Of a DNA stretch of 64,000 nucleotides, positions 9,704 to 20,370 are shown one piece after another. Source of the DNA: Rhizopus sp. PT2906. Lineage: Eukaryota; Mucoromycota; Mucoromycetes; Mucorales; Rhizopodaceae. The notes under the pieces are model-generated. The model saw only the letters and a program-made list of their open reading frames with translations, was not told where the DNA came from and made no database searches. Position 1 is the first letter of the stretch. The number at the start of each line of letters is the position of its first letter. The DNA lies in the NCBI GenBank assembly GCA_025529335.1, contig JAMYHX010000162.1, positions 17,478-81,477 of the forward strand, given 5' to 3'. The position numbers and the translations under genes were made by a program.

Positions 9704-12700
9704 ATGTCTAATCTTGAATTACAAAGACAACAGTTTAGTAACTCACCTAGTTTCCCCAGAAGTAATAGTAGCAGTGATATTTCTGCGGAGCTCAAAGTAG
9801 GTGCGCGAGCACAAATACAAGGAAAAGTGGGCTTCATTAGGTTCGTAGGAACAACAAGTTTCCAGACTGGAAAATGGGTTGGTATCGAACTAGACGAACC
9901 ACTGGGGAAAAATAGCGGTGTTGTTCAAGGCAAGAGATATTTTGATTGCAAGGCAAACCATGGTGTCTTTGTTAGACCGAGCCAAGTGAAGATAATCAAG
10001 GTTAGAAAAAGATTCAACTCAAAGAGATAGACCCTATATCTTTAATCATTTTAGGAAGATAGCACCGTACAATCACCTGTGCCAACACCTAGTTCTTCCC
10101 GATTTGCTCCAGCTCGGGACCCCAATCTGGCAGCCGCTACAAGTAAAGTCAGCACGTCAACGTCCACAACCTTGCTTCCATCGGGCATAAGTCGACTACC
10201 TCAAAATAATGCAACAGGTCTTCGGCGGCCGACAATATCAGGAGCATCTAAAAAATCAGCATCACCTGTCACTGGTCTTACAAAACGAAACAGTGCTCTT
10301 TCAAAGATCAAGCCGTCTTCTCCTACATCGTCACCTGCTATACCTCGTTCTACCTTTTCATACTCTCAAATAAATTCAGAAGACTCGCCTAAGTCGCCTC
10401 TGCAGGGACGAGCGCTCTATAGACAGGATGGTCAGCGTTCTCCATCAACACTCAGTAATAAAGGAGAACATGATCAGGCAAGCATGACCTCTGAATCACA
10501 GCAAGAGACTAACGAAGAAATCGACGAAGATGACATTGACGATAACAAGAGTGAAACGGATCAGGAAGAAGAAGAAGAAGAGGATTATAACAATGACCCT
10601 TCTAGGACACAGAGCACTCAATCAAACCGACCAGTGCTTGAAAAAGAGGATATTGTAAAGACCACATCAACTACTTCCAAAACACCTAGTAATCAGGCAC
10701 CTACTTATGGCTCCTTAGCAGCTAATCTGCCTGTTAGTAAATCAGAACAAGTCGTTCCCTTGAAAGATTATGAAGAACTTCGCTTAAAGCTAAAGATACT
10801 TGAAGCCAAGCGTCAAGAAGATCGCGAAAAGTACCGAGAACATGAAAAAGTCAAAGAAGAGGCCGAGCAGTTCTTGACATTAAGAAATAAACTTCAAGGT
10901 ACTCTCATTTGTTATATTTGGTTTTTCTCAAACATTTACCTGTTACTATAGATAAAATTGCTGATCTGCAAAAAGAGTTACGGGAGACAAAGAGACAGCT
11001 GAAGGAAGTCTCATCAGACCAAGAGATGTACGAAAGCAAATACAATGACGCTATTGAATCGCTTGAAATGATGACCTTGGATAAAGAAGTGGCTGAAGAA
11101 AGAGCAGAAAACTTGCAGCAAGAAGTGAATGTGTTGAAGGATAAAATAGAAGAAATTAGCGTTGACTTGGACATCTTGAGAAAGGAAGCTGATATTATCA
11201 ATCGTATTCCTGAAAGAGACGGGGATGAAAAGACACCATTAGAGGTTATCCAACTGGAAAGACATAATGAAAGGCTAAAGGAAGCACTCGTTAGGTATGT
11301 ACTTGTCGTTTAATGAAATATCTTATCAACTCCCCTCTTTCCTCTGTCAGACTTCGAGATGCAACAACGGCAAGAGAGAATGAGCTTTGTGAGAGAATTA
11401 AGGATTTAGAAAAGGAAGCATACGAATTAGAAGATGTTAAGGCACAATATGTCAAGACCCGTGATAGACTTCAAGTAGCAGAGTTGGCAATTGAAGAGTT
11501 GAAGCAGTCGCTTGATGATGCCTTAGGTGCCGAGGATCTTGTCGAACAGTTGACGGAAAAGAATCTTGCACTGACCGAAAAGATGGAAGAGATGCACTTG
11601 GTCATTGAAGACTTGGAAGCATTAAAAGAACTAGCGGATGAATTAGAAGATAACCATATTGAAACAGAAAAGCAATTGCAAGCAGAAATAGGCAAGTTCA
11701 ATTAATAATTAAAAAAAAGGTGCGTTAATCCCTTTTAAAGATCACAGAGATATGCTTTTACGTGAGCAAATGGAAAGAGTACGAGCAGCTGAAGAAACAA
11801 ATATGGATTATGAAGCAACCATACAACAGTTTAGAGAACTCGTATCAACACTACAGAACGATCTAGAGCACCTGAAGCATAAGGAAGTCAGTCAACAATC
11901 TGAACGACGTACACTGAGTAGTCAGTCTCAAGCCATGATGTCACTCAACATTCAATTGCAATCGACAGTAATGAAGGCTCAGGCAAAGTCTATTGACCTC
12001 GAGCTTCGTAAATTAGAAGCCCAGCAGGCGAACGACAGACTGAGCTATATTCAACCTTATTTACCAGATGCTTTCTTCAAGACCGAAAATGATGCCATCT
12101 CCTGCGTTCTGCTCTTCAAGCGACTCGTGTTCAAGTCTGAACTGATTATCAAGCATTTAGACCAAAACCATCCGATCAGTGAGAGGATTATGGACACCGT
12201 GCCCGAAAGTTTGATCTCGGTCTGTGAAATGCGTCAACGAGCAGGCTGGCTGAGTGATTTGAGTAAACGGTTTGTAACATTTACCATGAACTGTAATCCA
12301 ACAACATTTATCAAAATGGGACAAGTATATCATGACTTGATTGGAACCGAAAGGCGATTGACTGGTATCGTCGACCTGCTGCGTACCGATGAGGTCAACG
12401 AAGGCGAATGCGTGACAGAACTTCAGAGGATGATCGCACAGTTAGAACATCTAAGTGAGATTCATCTGATAGAAAGTGAAAACAACCATGCTGATCAGTT
12501 CTTTGGATTGACACGAGCACTTGATCTAAACGCTGACAGAATGACAGTAGAACTGACATTCTTGAAGCAAATTGTCGAAAATGCTGCTCGTAAAGAAAGT
12601 ACGTATAAAACATAAAGCAAGCTTGTTCTGTCTGTCTAACCAAAAAGTAGATATTACCATTGTTGAAGGGTTTGAGAAACTAGACTACGATTACCTTGAA

Positions 12701-14331
12701 CCTCTCAACCGTTTAATCGTTCAAGCAAAGAACAGCAAAATACTGGCCAAGTAAATACTGCTTTTTGTTTTATTTCCTAAACCAAGCTTTTACTTTTTCA
12801 CATAGGAAACTTTTACGCCAACTTGAAGATTTGACTGAACAAGCCTTGACACTTACATCTGATTACTTGCATCGATTTAAGATGCTCTATGCTATCAGCA
12901 CCAAATTATGCAAGTTTTGCTTTGAAACATACAAGCAGATAACTCGTTATGTAGAGACTAGAGTAGGCAGTAAAGAAGACATTAGTCTTGGCATCATACA
13001 ACAGACCATCTACAATAAAGCAGATGAGATTCTTGAAATACCCGAGAGCAGCATGTGGGAAGGATGCTTAAAGACGCTCAAGTCACTCACAAATGAACTC
13101 AACACTACACATGAGCGTATATCTAACGAGACCAAGACACAAAAGATCACCATTGGCGTCTCACCTTGGACCCAACGTGCGTCTGACATGAAGGCAGAGA
13201 TTGTCATTAACCATGATATGGAGCGTAAGCTTCAACAACACAGCGACGAAATCCTTAAATTGATTAAAGATGTCAAGCTCAAGGTAAATTAGACAAGGGT
13301 GAGTGCCTCATGATTGACCTATCAAGCTTTTATATAGGATCAAGCACTTCAAGAAGCTCATGTAAAGATTGAGTTACTCGAGAAACGCATGGAGACAGTC
13401 AAGAAACAAGCAGAACAGATTCAAATATTGGAAGAAACGCTGTCAAAGAGCCAACAACAGGAACAAATGTATTCAGAGGCTATAGATAACCTGCAAGCAG
13501 AATATGATAATCTTGAACAAGAACATATTAAGTTAAAGAAGGAGATTGCACAAAAGGAAGAAAAGCGACTCTCGGCATCAAAGAAGGCCGAACTATTTAT
13601 TGAAGATGCCACGCTCATGAATTCAGAAAATGAAGAGAATAATCTAGACATACACAATCTAAACAGCCAGCTCGAGTCCTTAAAGTGTGCTATCCGATAC
13701 TTGCGCGCTGAAAATGCTCATTTGAAGGAATCAGATGTGCTCAAGACGCTTCATATGGACTATACAGCTCGAAAGACACTATTGCCACCCACACCTCCCC
13801 TGACAGACGATGAAGGAGAGGATGAGGATGAGGAATACGAAAATAAAGAGCCGGACTTTAAGTCGATGGTAAGATCGGTTTTGCAAGAGACACGTACACT
13901 TGTAAAAGATGTACGTCTAGCCACTGCCACAACAAAGATAGTTCAATTATCTCCTGAACGAAGAGGAGGTAAATGGCAGAGAAAGAAGAATCTACCTGAT
14001 TATCAGTACCAGATGCAGCAGTCTGTTCTATATACCCTTAAACGCCGATGTGAATCATTAAAAGAAAAGATGAAGCATATTCAGAATAATGAACGATACG
14101 CCAAATGGAGTCAAAAATCAGCAGTAAGGAAACAAACCCCCCAAAGATTACTTGTACTTACTTTATTTTTTGTGTATGTAGCTGGCTGAAAAGGAACACA
14201 ACAAAAAACTGATGAAGGCATTTGCAAAAATACATTTCCCCGCTACTGCAATTGCCACTGAACCTAAACGACACATTCAACTTGAAAGCTTTAAGGAATT
14301 TGAAAAGATTCATAATTTGTTTATTCAATAA
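9704..14331 (+). CDS. dynactin subunit 1 (p150-Glued)
   Basis: Nine exons (9704-10000, 10055-10898, 10952-11294, 11351-11691, 11741-12598, 12648-12750, 12806-13283, 13338-14123, 14182-14331) give 1399 aa. A CAP-Gly domain lies at about residues 30-98 (VGFIRFVGTTSFQTGKWVGI, then GKNSG, YFDCKANHGVFVRPSQVK). A Ser/Pro/Thr-rich basic linker follows, then long coiled coils (from about residue 325), the conserved dynactin middle region (REQMERVRAAEETNMDYE) and a C-terminal coiled coil. Known: p150 links cytoplasmic dynein to cargo and binds microtubule plus ends. The intron at 11692-11740 has a GC donor. The CAP-Gly motif reads GKNSG, not the common GKNDG. Confidence 0.95.
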
Positions 14332-14375
14332 AAAGAGAGAATGCAAAAAAAATAATAATAATAAAAAGAATGATA

Positions 14376-15572
14376 TTAAACACAAGTGCTGATAGCAGAT
14401 TGTTGAAGAGTAGCAATGGAGGTTTGTGACAAGTTGAAGTTTGATTTCAATTGACGGACTTGATAAAGGAATTCTTCAAAAAGATAAAAAGTATCTTGAG
14501 GACCACCTTTAGCTTCAGGGTGGAATTGAACAGAGAAGAAGGGCTTTGTTTCATGACGAATGCCTTCATTGGATCCATCATTTGCATTGATAAAGAGACG
14601 CTTCCATTGACCTGGCATATCTTTATCATTCAGGGCATAACCATGATTTTGAGATGTGATATAGCAAAGACCTGTGTCAACATTGAGAGCAGGCTGATTG
14701 TGGCCACGGTTTCCGAATGGCAACTTATAGACGTTTAAGCCAGCAGCCATACCAAGAAGGAGGTTACCCATACAGATACCAAAAATGGGTTTATTGAATG
14801 TTTCAATTGCCACTTGAAGATTCTTGATAGTTTCAACACAATATGTAGGTGAACCTGGGCCATTAGAGATGAAAAGACCGTCGAATTGATTAGCAACGCT
14901 ATTGAAATCATAATTGTATGGCAAGACGGTAACGGCAGCACCGCGACTGGCGAGACAACGAAGGATGTTTTGCTTTACACCACAGTCGATGACAGCAATT
15001 CTGACATCACCCTTGGGATTGTACGTGATAGGAACTTTGGTGGACACCTTGGCTACTAAGTTTTCAGCATTGGGGTTGGGGAAATCAGTAGAAGCAATGT
15101 CATCGGTCAGGTAGTCTTCGCCTACACAGATCTTGGCGAGGGTTGATCCTTGATCACGTAGTAACTGGGTCAAAGCACGAGTATCTACACCAGAAATAGC
15201 AGGAATGTTCTGACGGATACACCATTCGGCCAAGGATTCAACAGCGGTCCAATGAGAATATTCAGTCGCGTAATCATTGACGATAATTCCTTGAACCTGA
15301 ATACGATCGGATTCAAAGTATTTCAAGAGATCAAACTCGTCTTTGGTTTGACCAGGAACACCGTAATTCCCAATTAAGGGTTGAGTGAAGACGAGGATTT
15401 GACCAGTATAAGAGGGATCTGTCATTGATTCAGGGTAACCAACAACAGAAGTAGTAAAGACGGCTTCACCAAAGGTAGAGACGGGAGCACCAAATGAGGT
15501 ACCAGTAAAGATTTGACCTGTTTTCAGCTTGAGAGAAGCAGGAGTAGAGGAATTGATGTTAATCATGGGCAT
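14376..15572 (-). CDS. CPA1: carbamoyl-phosphate synthase, arginine-specific small (glutaminase) subunit
   Basis: A single uninterrupted exon of 398 aa. The N-terminal CPSase small-chain domain (GEAVFTTSVVGYPESMTDPS, LIGNYGVP) is followed by a class I glutamine amidotransferase domain with nucleophile GICMGNLLLG (the Cys) and SVQFHPEA (His and Glu). The residues after the Cys read M-G-N, where many homologues have L-G-H. Known: it supplies ammonia from glutamine to the large subunit to make carbamoyl phosphate for arginine. There is no N-terminal presequence, so it is probably cytosolic, as in yeast. An upstream reading frame resembling the arginine attenuator peptide ends 6 nt before this start. 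The gene is convergent with dynactin, 44 bp apart. Confidence 0.95.
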   Translation of the reverse strand: MPMININSSTPASLKLKTGQIFTGTSFGAPVSTFGEAVFTTSVVGYPESMTDPSYTGQILVFTQPLIGNYGVPGQTKDEFDLLKYFESDRIQVQGIIVNDYATEYSHWTAVESLAEWCIRQNIPAISGVDTRALTQLLRDQGSTLAKICVGEDYLTDDIASTDFPNPNAENLVAKVSTKVPITYNPKGDVRIAVIDCGVKQNILRCLASRGAAVTVLPYNYDFNSVANQFDGLFISNGPGSPTYCVETIKNLQVAIETFNKPIFGICMGNLLLGMAAGLNVYKLPFGNRGHNQPALNVDTGLCYITSQNHGYALNDKDMPGQWKRLFINANDGSNEGIRHETKPFFSVQFHPEAKGGPQDTFYLFEEFLYQVRQLKSNFNLSQTSIATLQQSAISTCV

Positions 15573-15578
15573 TTTTAG

Positions 15579-15707
15579 TTAATAGTTTGAAAAAGATTTC
15601 CAAACTGAGATTGATAATTAGTGATCTATGTTTATCAGAATTAATTAAGGCTTACTTTGATCACAAATATAGTCTGCTGAGCACTTTTCGAAAGCGTGAA
15701 TATACAT
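15579..15707 (-). promoter_or_regulatory. spliced upstream ORF encoding an arginine attenuator-like peptide
   Basis: Minus strand: ATG at 15707, first segment 15707-15656 (17 codons plus 1 nt), a 51-nt intron 15655-15605 (GTAAGC donor, CACTAATT branch-like site, CTCAG acceptor), second segment 15604-15579 ending in TAA. The joined peptide is 25 aa with the core ADYICDQIWKS. The yeast CPA1 leader has QDYISDHIWKT and is also 25 aa; the Neurospora arg-2 leader has QDYLSDHLWRA. The Asp at position 12 and Trp at 19 match the Neurospora numbering of residues needed for arginine-dependent stalling. Without splicing the frame ends at DYICDQSKP and lacks the Ile-Trp-Lys part. The main start follows after 6 nt. 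Inferred: translational control by arginine. Confidence 0.8.
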
Positions 15708-17028
15708 AAACTTATAAAGGGGGGAAGCCAATTGTTTGTTATAAACCTTCTTGTTTACTTTTTCTTTTTTGGCTTTGTTTAAAGTAAGAAAAAAGAAGAA
15801 GAAAAAAAAAAGATGAGATAAGCGTTTTTTATATTCTTATCTAAAAGTGACTGCCATTATCTCATTTTGACTGATTGTGATTAATGTCAACATCAGTCAT
15901 TATTCGAGGTGTCTTGGGCGCTCCCCCCCTTTTTTTTTAAAAAAATCCTGTTGTGTGAAGAATGACGTATAATAAAAGGTCTATTAATTAAATCATTTCC
16001 TACAATAGAAATGATAAAGAGCTGTATCCTTTCTTCAGTTCTACTAAAAACAGACTAAAAAGGTCGCCAAGACGAGAAAAGACTAACGATGTTTTCATTA
16101 TTATTTATTGATCTACCTTTATTAGACCAAACTAGCTTAAGAATTAAACTCCTACAAAATGATGTTGAGATCTCTTACTGAATACCATATTTGGCTTATT
16201 GGACCATCATAGATGGGATTAACCTTTGAACTTTAGTAGTAGCTTTACTACCACTCTCAATTTCTTTACTTGTCGATCTTTGTTCTCCATTCTCTTTATA
16301 CTATTACCAGTCCATTGTATTACCAATGCCTCTCCTTTGTCAAACGTTTCCCAGGAGACACATGGATACTCTGCTGGAAACTTCCATTGATCTCAGTGCA
16401 TCTTCTTCCGTGTGTGGTCTCCGTCAACTTTTCTGGGGTTTTACCATAACTTTTTTTTTTCTTCTTTTGCCCAGAACACACACAACTAGCAGCCTTCTTG
16501 CCTTTTGGTATATCTAATTCCGTCTTTGATAATTAACAATTTTATACCTTGGCTTGTCAACTAATATTAAAGTTGTAATACTTTTTTTTTCGTAGTGATA
16601 ACAGAGCATTCGAATCGTATTCAATGAGTTTATATGCACTTTGCTAAAAGAGTGTTCCCAATAATGATTCAACGAGTAAAAATGACTTGACCAAGAACTT
16701 ACTGTCGAACCGAAATGTCAACATGCTAGGTCTAAAAACATGATTAAGCATGCGATAAATGAGTCATATTATACATTTCTCTTATATCATAAAAATATGT
16801 ACTTTAACAATAAGAATGGTCGTATTATATGCCTTTGGAAATTATTGGCACAAATTAGACTAAACAAGTTGAACAGATAAGGTTCATTTTTGGATCAAAC
16901 TAATTTGACAGCGGGGAAGCACTGTAAGCTGCGCATTTCCATTATTAACTTGCAGTAAAGGAACGGAAGAGGGTTACTCAAATGGCTCAATCTAGTAATA
17001 TTTAATTTGTGCCTTTGTGGGCCTTCTT
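15708..17028. other. intergenic spacer
   Basis: About 1.3 kb holding the promoter of the CPA1 gene (minus; TTTATAA-like boxes at 15711-15718 and about 15738-15745) and the upstream region of the PL14 gene. A 63-codon open frame near 16.3-16.5 kb has no supporting feature. Confidence 0.5.
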
Positions 17029-17037
17029 TATATAAAG
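17029..17037 (+). promoter_or_regulatory. TATA box of the PL14 lyase gene
   Basis: TATATAAAG, 58 nt before the ATG at 17095, in a pyrimidine-rich context. Confidence 0.5.
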
Positions 17038-17094
17038 ACCCTCTCATTTCTTCTATTTTTTCTTTTTGACGCTCTTTTATCTCTTTTGAATATA

Positions 17095-18155
17095 ATGCAT
17101 CACCAGCATTTAATCACCAAAACACTGCTTCTTTGTTACCTTTTGATCATCGTCGTCCAAGCAAAGTCAATAAAGAAATCCTGGTCATTTAAAAATTGGA
17201 ATAAATACAAAGATTCAAGTGTTGGTCAAGGCAGTAACTGGAGTCGTTCTTGGGGAATCTCTGAGGATAATGGTTGGCTGTGGATGTGGAATGGTGCAGA
17301 TTCTGTGAAACATGTGATCAAAAAAGACCCTTCCAGGAGATCCTCCGATATGACTCTTCGTGTCGAATATCCCGCTCATTCTAGAAATCCCGATTCAAAT
17401 CCTGTTGGCGGTCTTGGTTTTAAGGCAAAACCAATCAAAATTGATACGAACGTCAAGAAGGTCGAACTATCTTACAGCGTCTATTTCCCAAAGCAATTTA
17501 ACTTTGTCAAAGGTATTATTTGATATTTTATGTGGGTTTATCTTATTCATATTGGTATAACAGGAGGTAAACTTCCTGGTCTTTATGGTGGTCATGGTGA
17601 CTGCACAGGAGGTGAAGATGATAAAACTTGTTTTACTACAAGGTATCCTTTATATCCTCCCCTCTCTCTAATTTCTTAGAGCTCATATTCATCCTGTTTC
17701 TTTCTAGATTGATGTGGAGAAAGAAGGGTGAAGGGGAGATTTATGCCTATTTGCCTTACTCTAGCGAACCCGCATCTATTTGTGGAGGCGACCTGAATGT
17801 GTGCAACCCGGAATATGGTTACAGCTTAGGTAGAGGAAGTTTTCGATTCAAGGCAGGAAAATGGACCCATTTACGTCAAGTGTTGACAATGAATACTCCT
17901 GGAAAACAAGATGGCCAGCTTGTCCTTTACGCCAATGGTAAGAAAGTATTTACCCAACAAAAGATGATCTTTCGTAGAGAACCCGCTGGTCGAGTTGTTG
18001 GAATCAGTAAGTTGTTTTATTTATGCAAATCGCGCCCTTCTAAATGAAATATCGTAGTGTTCCACACATTCTTTGGTGGATCGGATGACTCTTGGGAGAC
18101 CCCAAGGAAACAATACAGTTATTATAAAAACTTTGCACTCAAGACTACTTATTAA
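17095..18155 (+). CDS. secreted polysaccharide lyase, family 14-like
   Basis: Four exons (17095-17512, 17564-17642, 17708-18006, 18058-18155) give 297 aa. The N-terminus is a signal peptide: MHHQHLITKT, then a hydrophobic core LLLCYLLIIVV ending in QAKS. The mature part has the jelly-roll pattern of PL14 enzymes: KVELSYSVYFPKQFNFVKGG, KLPGLYGG, RLMWRKKGEGEIYAYLP, HLRQVLTMNT, MFHTFFGGSD and a final WETPRKQYSYYKNFAL. Known: family members cleave polyuronates such as alginate or glucuronan by beta-elimination. Mucorales have glucuronic-acid polymers in their own walls, so either wall remodelling or feeding on algal material is possible. Start chosen because it begins directly at the signal peptide. 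Confidence 0.85.
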
Positions 18156-18508
18156 CAGTAGCTTGGATTTTATGTAAATAGAACTTAGAATAAAAGTAAC
18201 AAAAATACCAAAAATCATTTTGTACAAATTATAATAATAACAAATAGCCAAAAAGCCTCTACATTGGAAAATAAAGTCCTGTCATTCTATTTAGAGCCAT
18301 TTATCTTTATCCTTACTATACTCCTTAAATGAATAGTCTTCCATTTAAAGCACAGCAGCTGCATAACGCAAAATATAAATAAAGGAACACGCCCTCATTT
18401 TTCACCTCTTCTTTCAATTTTTTACAAAATGTTCGCAGTTGACTCTTCACTTTTCTGTATTGTGTGAGATACAAGGTAGAAAATATTTAGTATGTCTTAT
18501 TTTAACTT
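18156..18508. other. spacer downstream of the PL14 gene
   Basis: 3' region with AATAAAAG-type signals followed by AT-rich sequence; no gene seen. Confidence 0.5.
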
Positions 18509-19257
18509 TTGACTTACTCTGATGAAAGAATATGGCGTCTTTTGAAGGGTGAAGTAAATGGATTATGTGACGCGTCCCCAAGCAGCTGGCCAAATGGCTT
18601 GTCAAACGATGGAAGCTGGAGGGAAACTGAAAGACGGCGAGAGATGGTGACCGATCCAGAGGTAAACAGGTGTATCTCCTCAAAAGCCAGTACAGAGGTA
18701 TGTATTATAATTTGTGGAGGCTCTCAAAGTGTTGAGTTCTATTGCAGCTTTGTTTTCAAACTGAAAGCTCTAAAGTAATTAGATTTCCATTTGTCTTCTA
18801 ACAATGATTTTAATTTAGAAAATGCTATCGATAAAGTAAATAGCATCAACCCATACAGGGCATTTGCCCATGTTGAAGCTGAGAAGTGAATGATCGTGGG
18901 TTATGCAGGAAAGTCTGTTTCTAAGGAGGATGATAACACAAGAGAGAAGCTGTTGGCCACAATGACCACAAAGCTTAAGGCGAAGCTGCTTTGTCGCAAA
19001 GTATTTGTTTCTCCGTTTTCGAGTGCAGAGGCAGAGTTTGACAAAAGGGACAAGAGCATGAAGTCTTCCAAGTTCGTGGAGTCACTTAAATGTGATGGAA
19101 CAACACAAGGTAACAAAATTATCAATATATTTTTCCATGAAATATATTAACCAGCTTTATATAAGACTTGTTATTGTTCTTAGCCTCGAAGACAAGGTTG
19201 GCGCGATTAGTCGCAATCAACTATGCTGGCCTAAGCACCAATGTTGAAGATGTGAGA
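18509..19257 (+). pseudogene. degraded coding remnant, unknown origin
   Basis: Three stretches read like former exons: about 18509-18700 (DERIWRLLKGEVNGLCD), about 18818-19110 (NAIDKVNSINPYRAFAHVE, one stop, then YAGKSVSKEDDNTREKLLAT and onward) and about 19183-19257 (TRLARLVAINYAGLSTNVED). Composition is protein-like, but in-frame stops and mismatched splice phases prevent one intact model. It sits at the left edge of a mobile-DNA zone. I do not recognise the family. Confidence 0.35.
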
Positions 19258-19618
19258 TAACTTGTGAGGTAAAATAAATGAATAAGTTTATCTTAATCGA
19301 ATCTTGTTATTTATCATTCATCTTTTCCTATAGCAAATACTGTCTTATAAGTTTATAATAAAAAATATCACATCTTTTATCCTCCTATAAACAATATTTA
19401 TATTTCTTAAGCTAAACGCACTACGCTGTTTCACCGCAGCTATGTTTATGTAATCTACAAATGTAATTGGCTGGCAACTTTTATTCTTGTGTTTGAAGAT
19501 AAATTCCTTTTTTATGCCATGGATCTCTTGCTTTTATCTTTTCGTAAATAATTACAGAGAGACCCTTGTATTCTTATATCTTCAAGATAAAACTATTTGT
19601 TTGAAAACACCCCATTAT

Positions 19619-20048
19619 TCCAGTAGCACAAAGTCATCAACAACGTCCAGTCTTTTGGTATATAAATTGTACAATGTCGACAAAGAAGAAATACAACGAA
19701 TGTACGAAAAACTTGACAAGAGTAAAAGGTAAAAGTTTTCATCAAGCAGATACGTTGAAGAAGTGATGCAAGAATCCGCTCAAAGTTTGGATTATGAGCA
19801 GTTAGAAATTAGAAACTATATCTTCTATTAAATATATTGAATAACGCTATTTTTTTAGCCCATCATGTTCAATGATCCTTCAGATTGATGATGATCATTG
19901 GCTTGATTTCTTTACAACTGAAGAGCTGAATGAGATCAAAGCAGCCACCGAAAACAATGTTGTCACACGATTGCCAGATAATATGAAGAATTTCTTGAAC
20001 ACGATTCCAAGGACAGCAAACATAAAAGAAATTATCTGTTGTGCCTAA
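19619..20048 (+). pseudogene. degraded multi-exon ORF, likely of a dispersed family
   Basis: Segment one (about 19619-19815) reads KLYNVDKEEIQRMYEKLDKS, one stop codon, then RYVEEVMQESAQSLDYEQL. After an intron-like gap ending TTTTTTTAG at 19859, segment two reads IDDDHWLDFFTTEELNEIKA and then RLPDNMKNFLNTIPRTANIK, to a stop at about 20048. The join between the two looks like an ordinary intron, so this was once a spliced gene; the in-frame stop suggests decay. From memory such sequences recur in many copies in mucoralean genomes, but I cannot check this here. Confidence 0.4.
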
Positions 20049-20370
20049 GTCAATACTTGTTGGCTCTACTTCAATTTCCAAAGTGGCTACAGGATTTCGT
20101 TGGCGCGCTTTATCTTCCTTTATGTATATGATTAAAAATAAAATTCACTTATTTCTTCATATCTTTCCTAACCACGCTGTCATGGATAAAATATGGGTGA
20201 TATCATTAATGCTGTCCCAATCGAACAACAACATATGCACTCTCAAAAACAAGAAGATTAAATTATCAGAGAATCCAATAAACGCTTCAAGATTGACAGA
20301 CAACAACGAGAGGATGAAAGTACAGCCAGCAACGACTTGCCGCTGACCGTCGATGGGGAACTGGAGAGCT

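Noticed and set aside
15711..15718. TTTATAAG as the TATA box of CPA1
   Set aside because: It sits only 4 nt before the leader peptide ATG, so a start site about 30 nt downstream would miss it; a box further upstream fits better.
16326..16517. 63-codon frame in the CPA1-PL14 spacer
   Set aside because: Low complexity (Phe/Thr runs), no splice context or recognisable domain.
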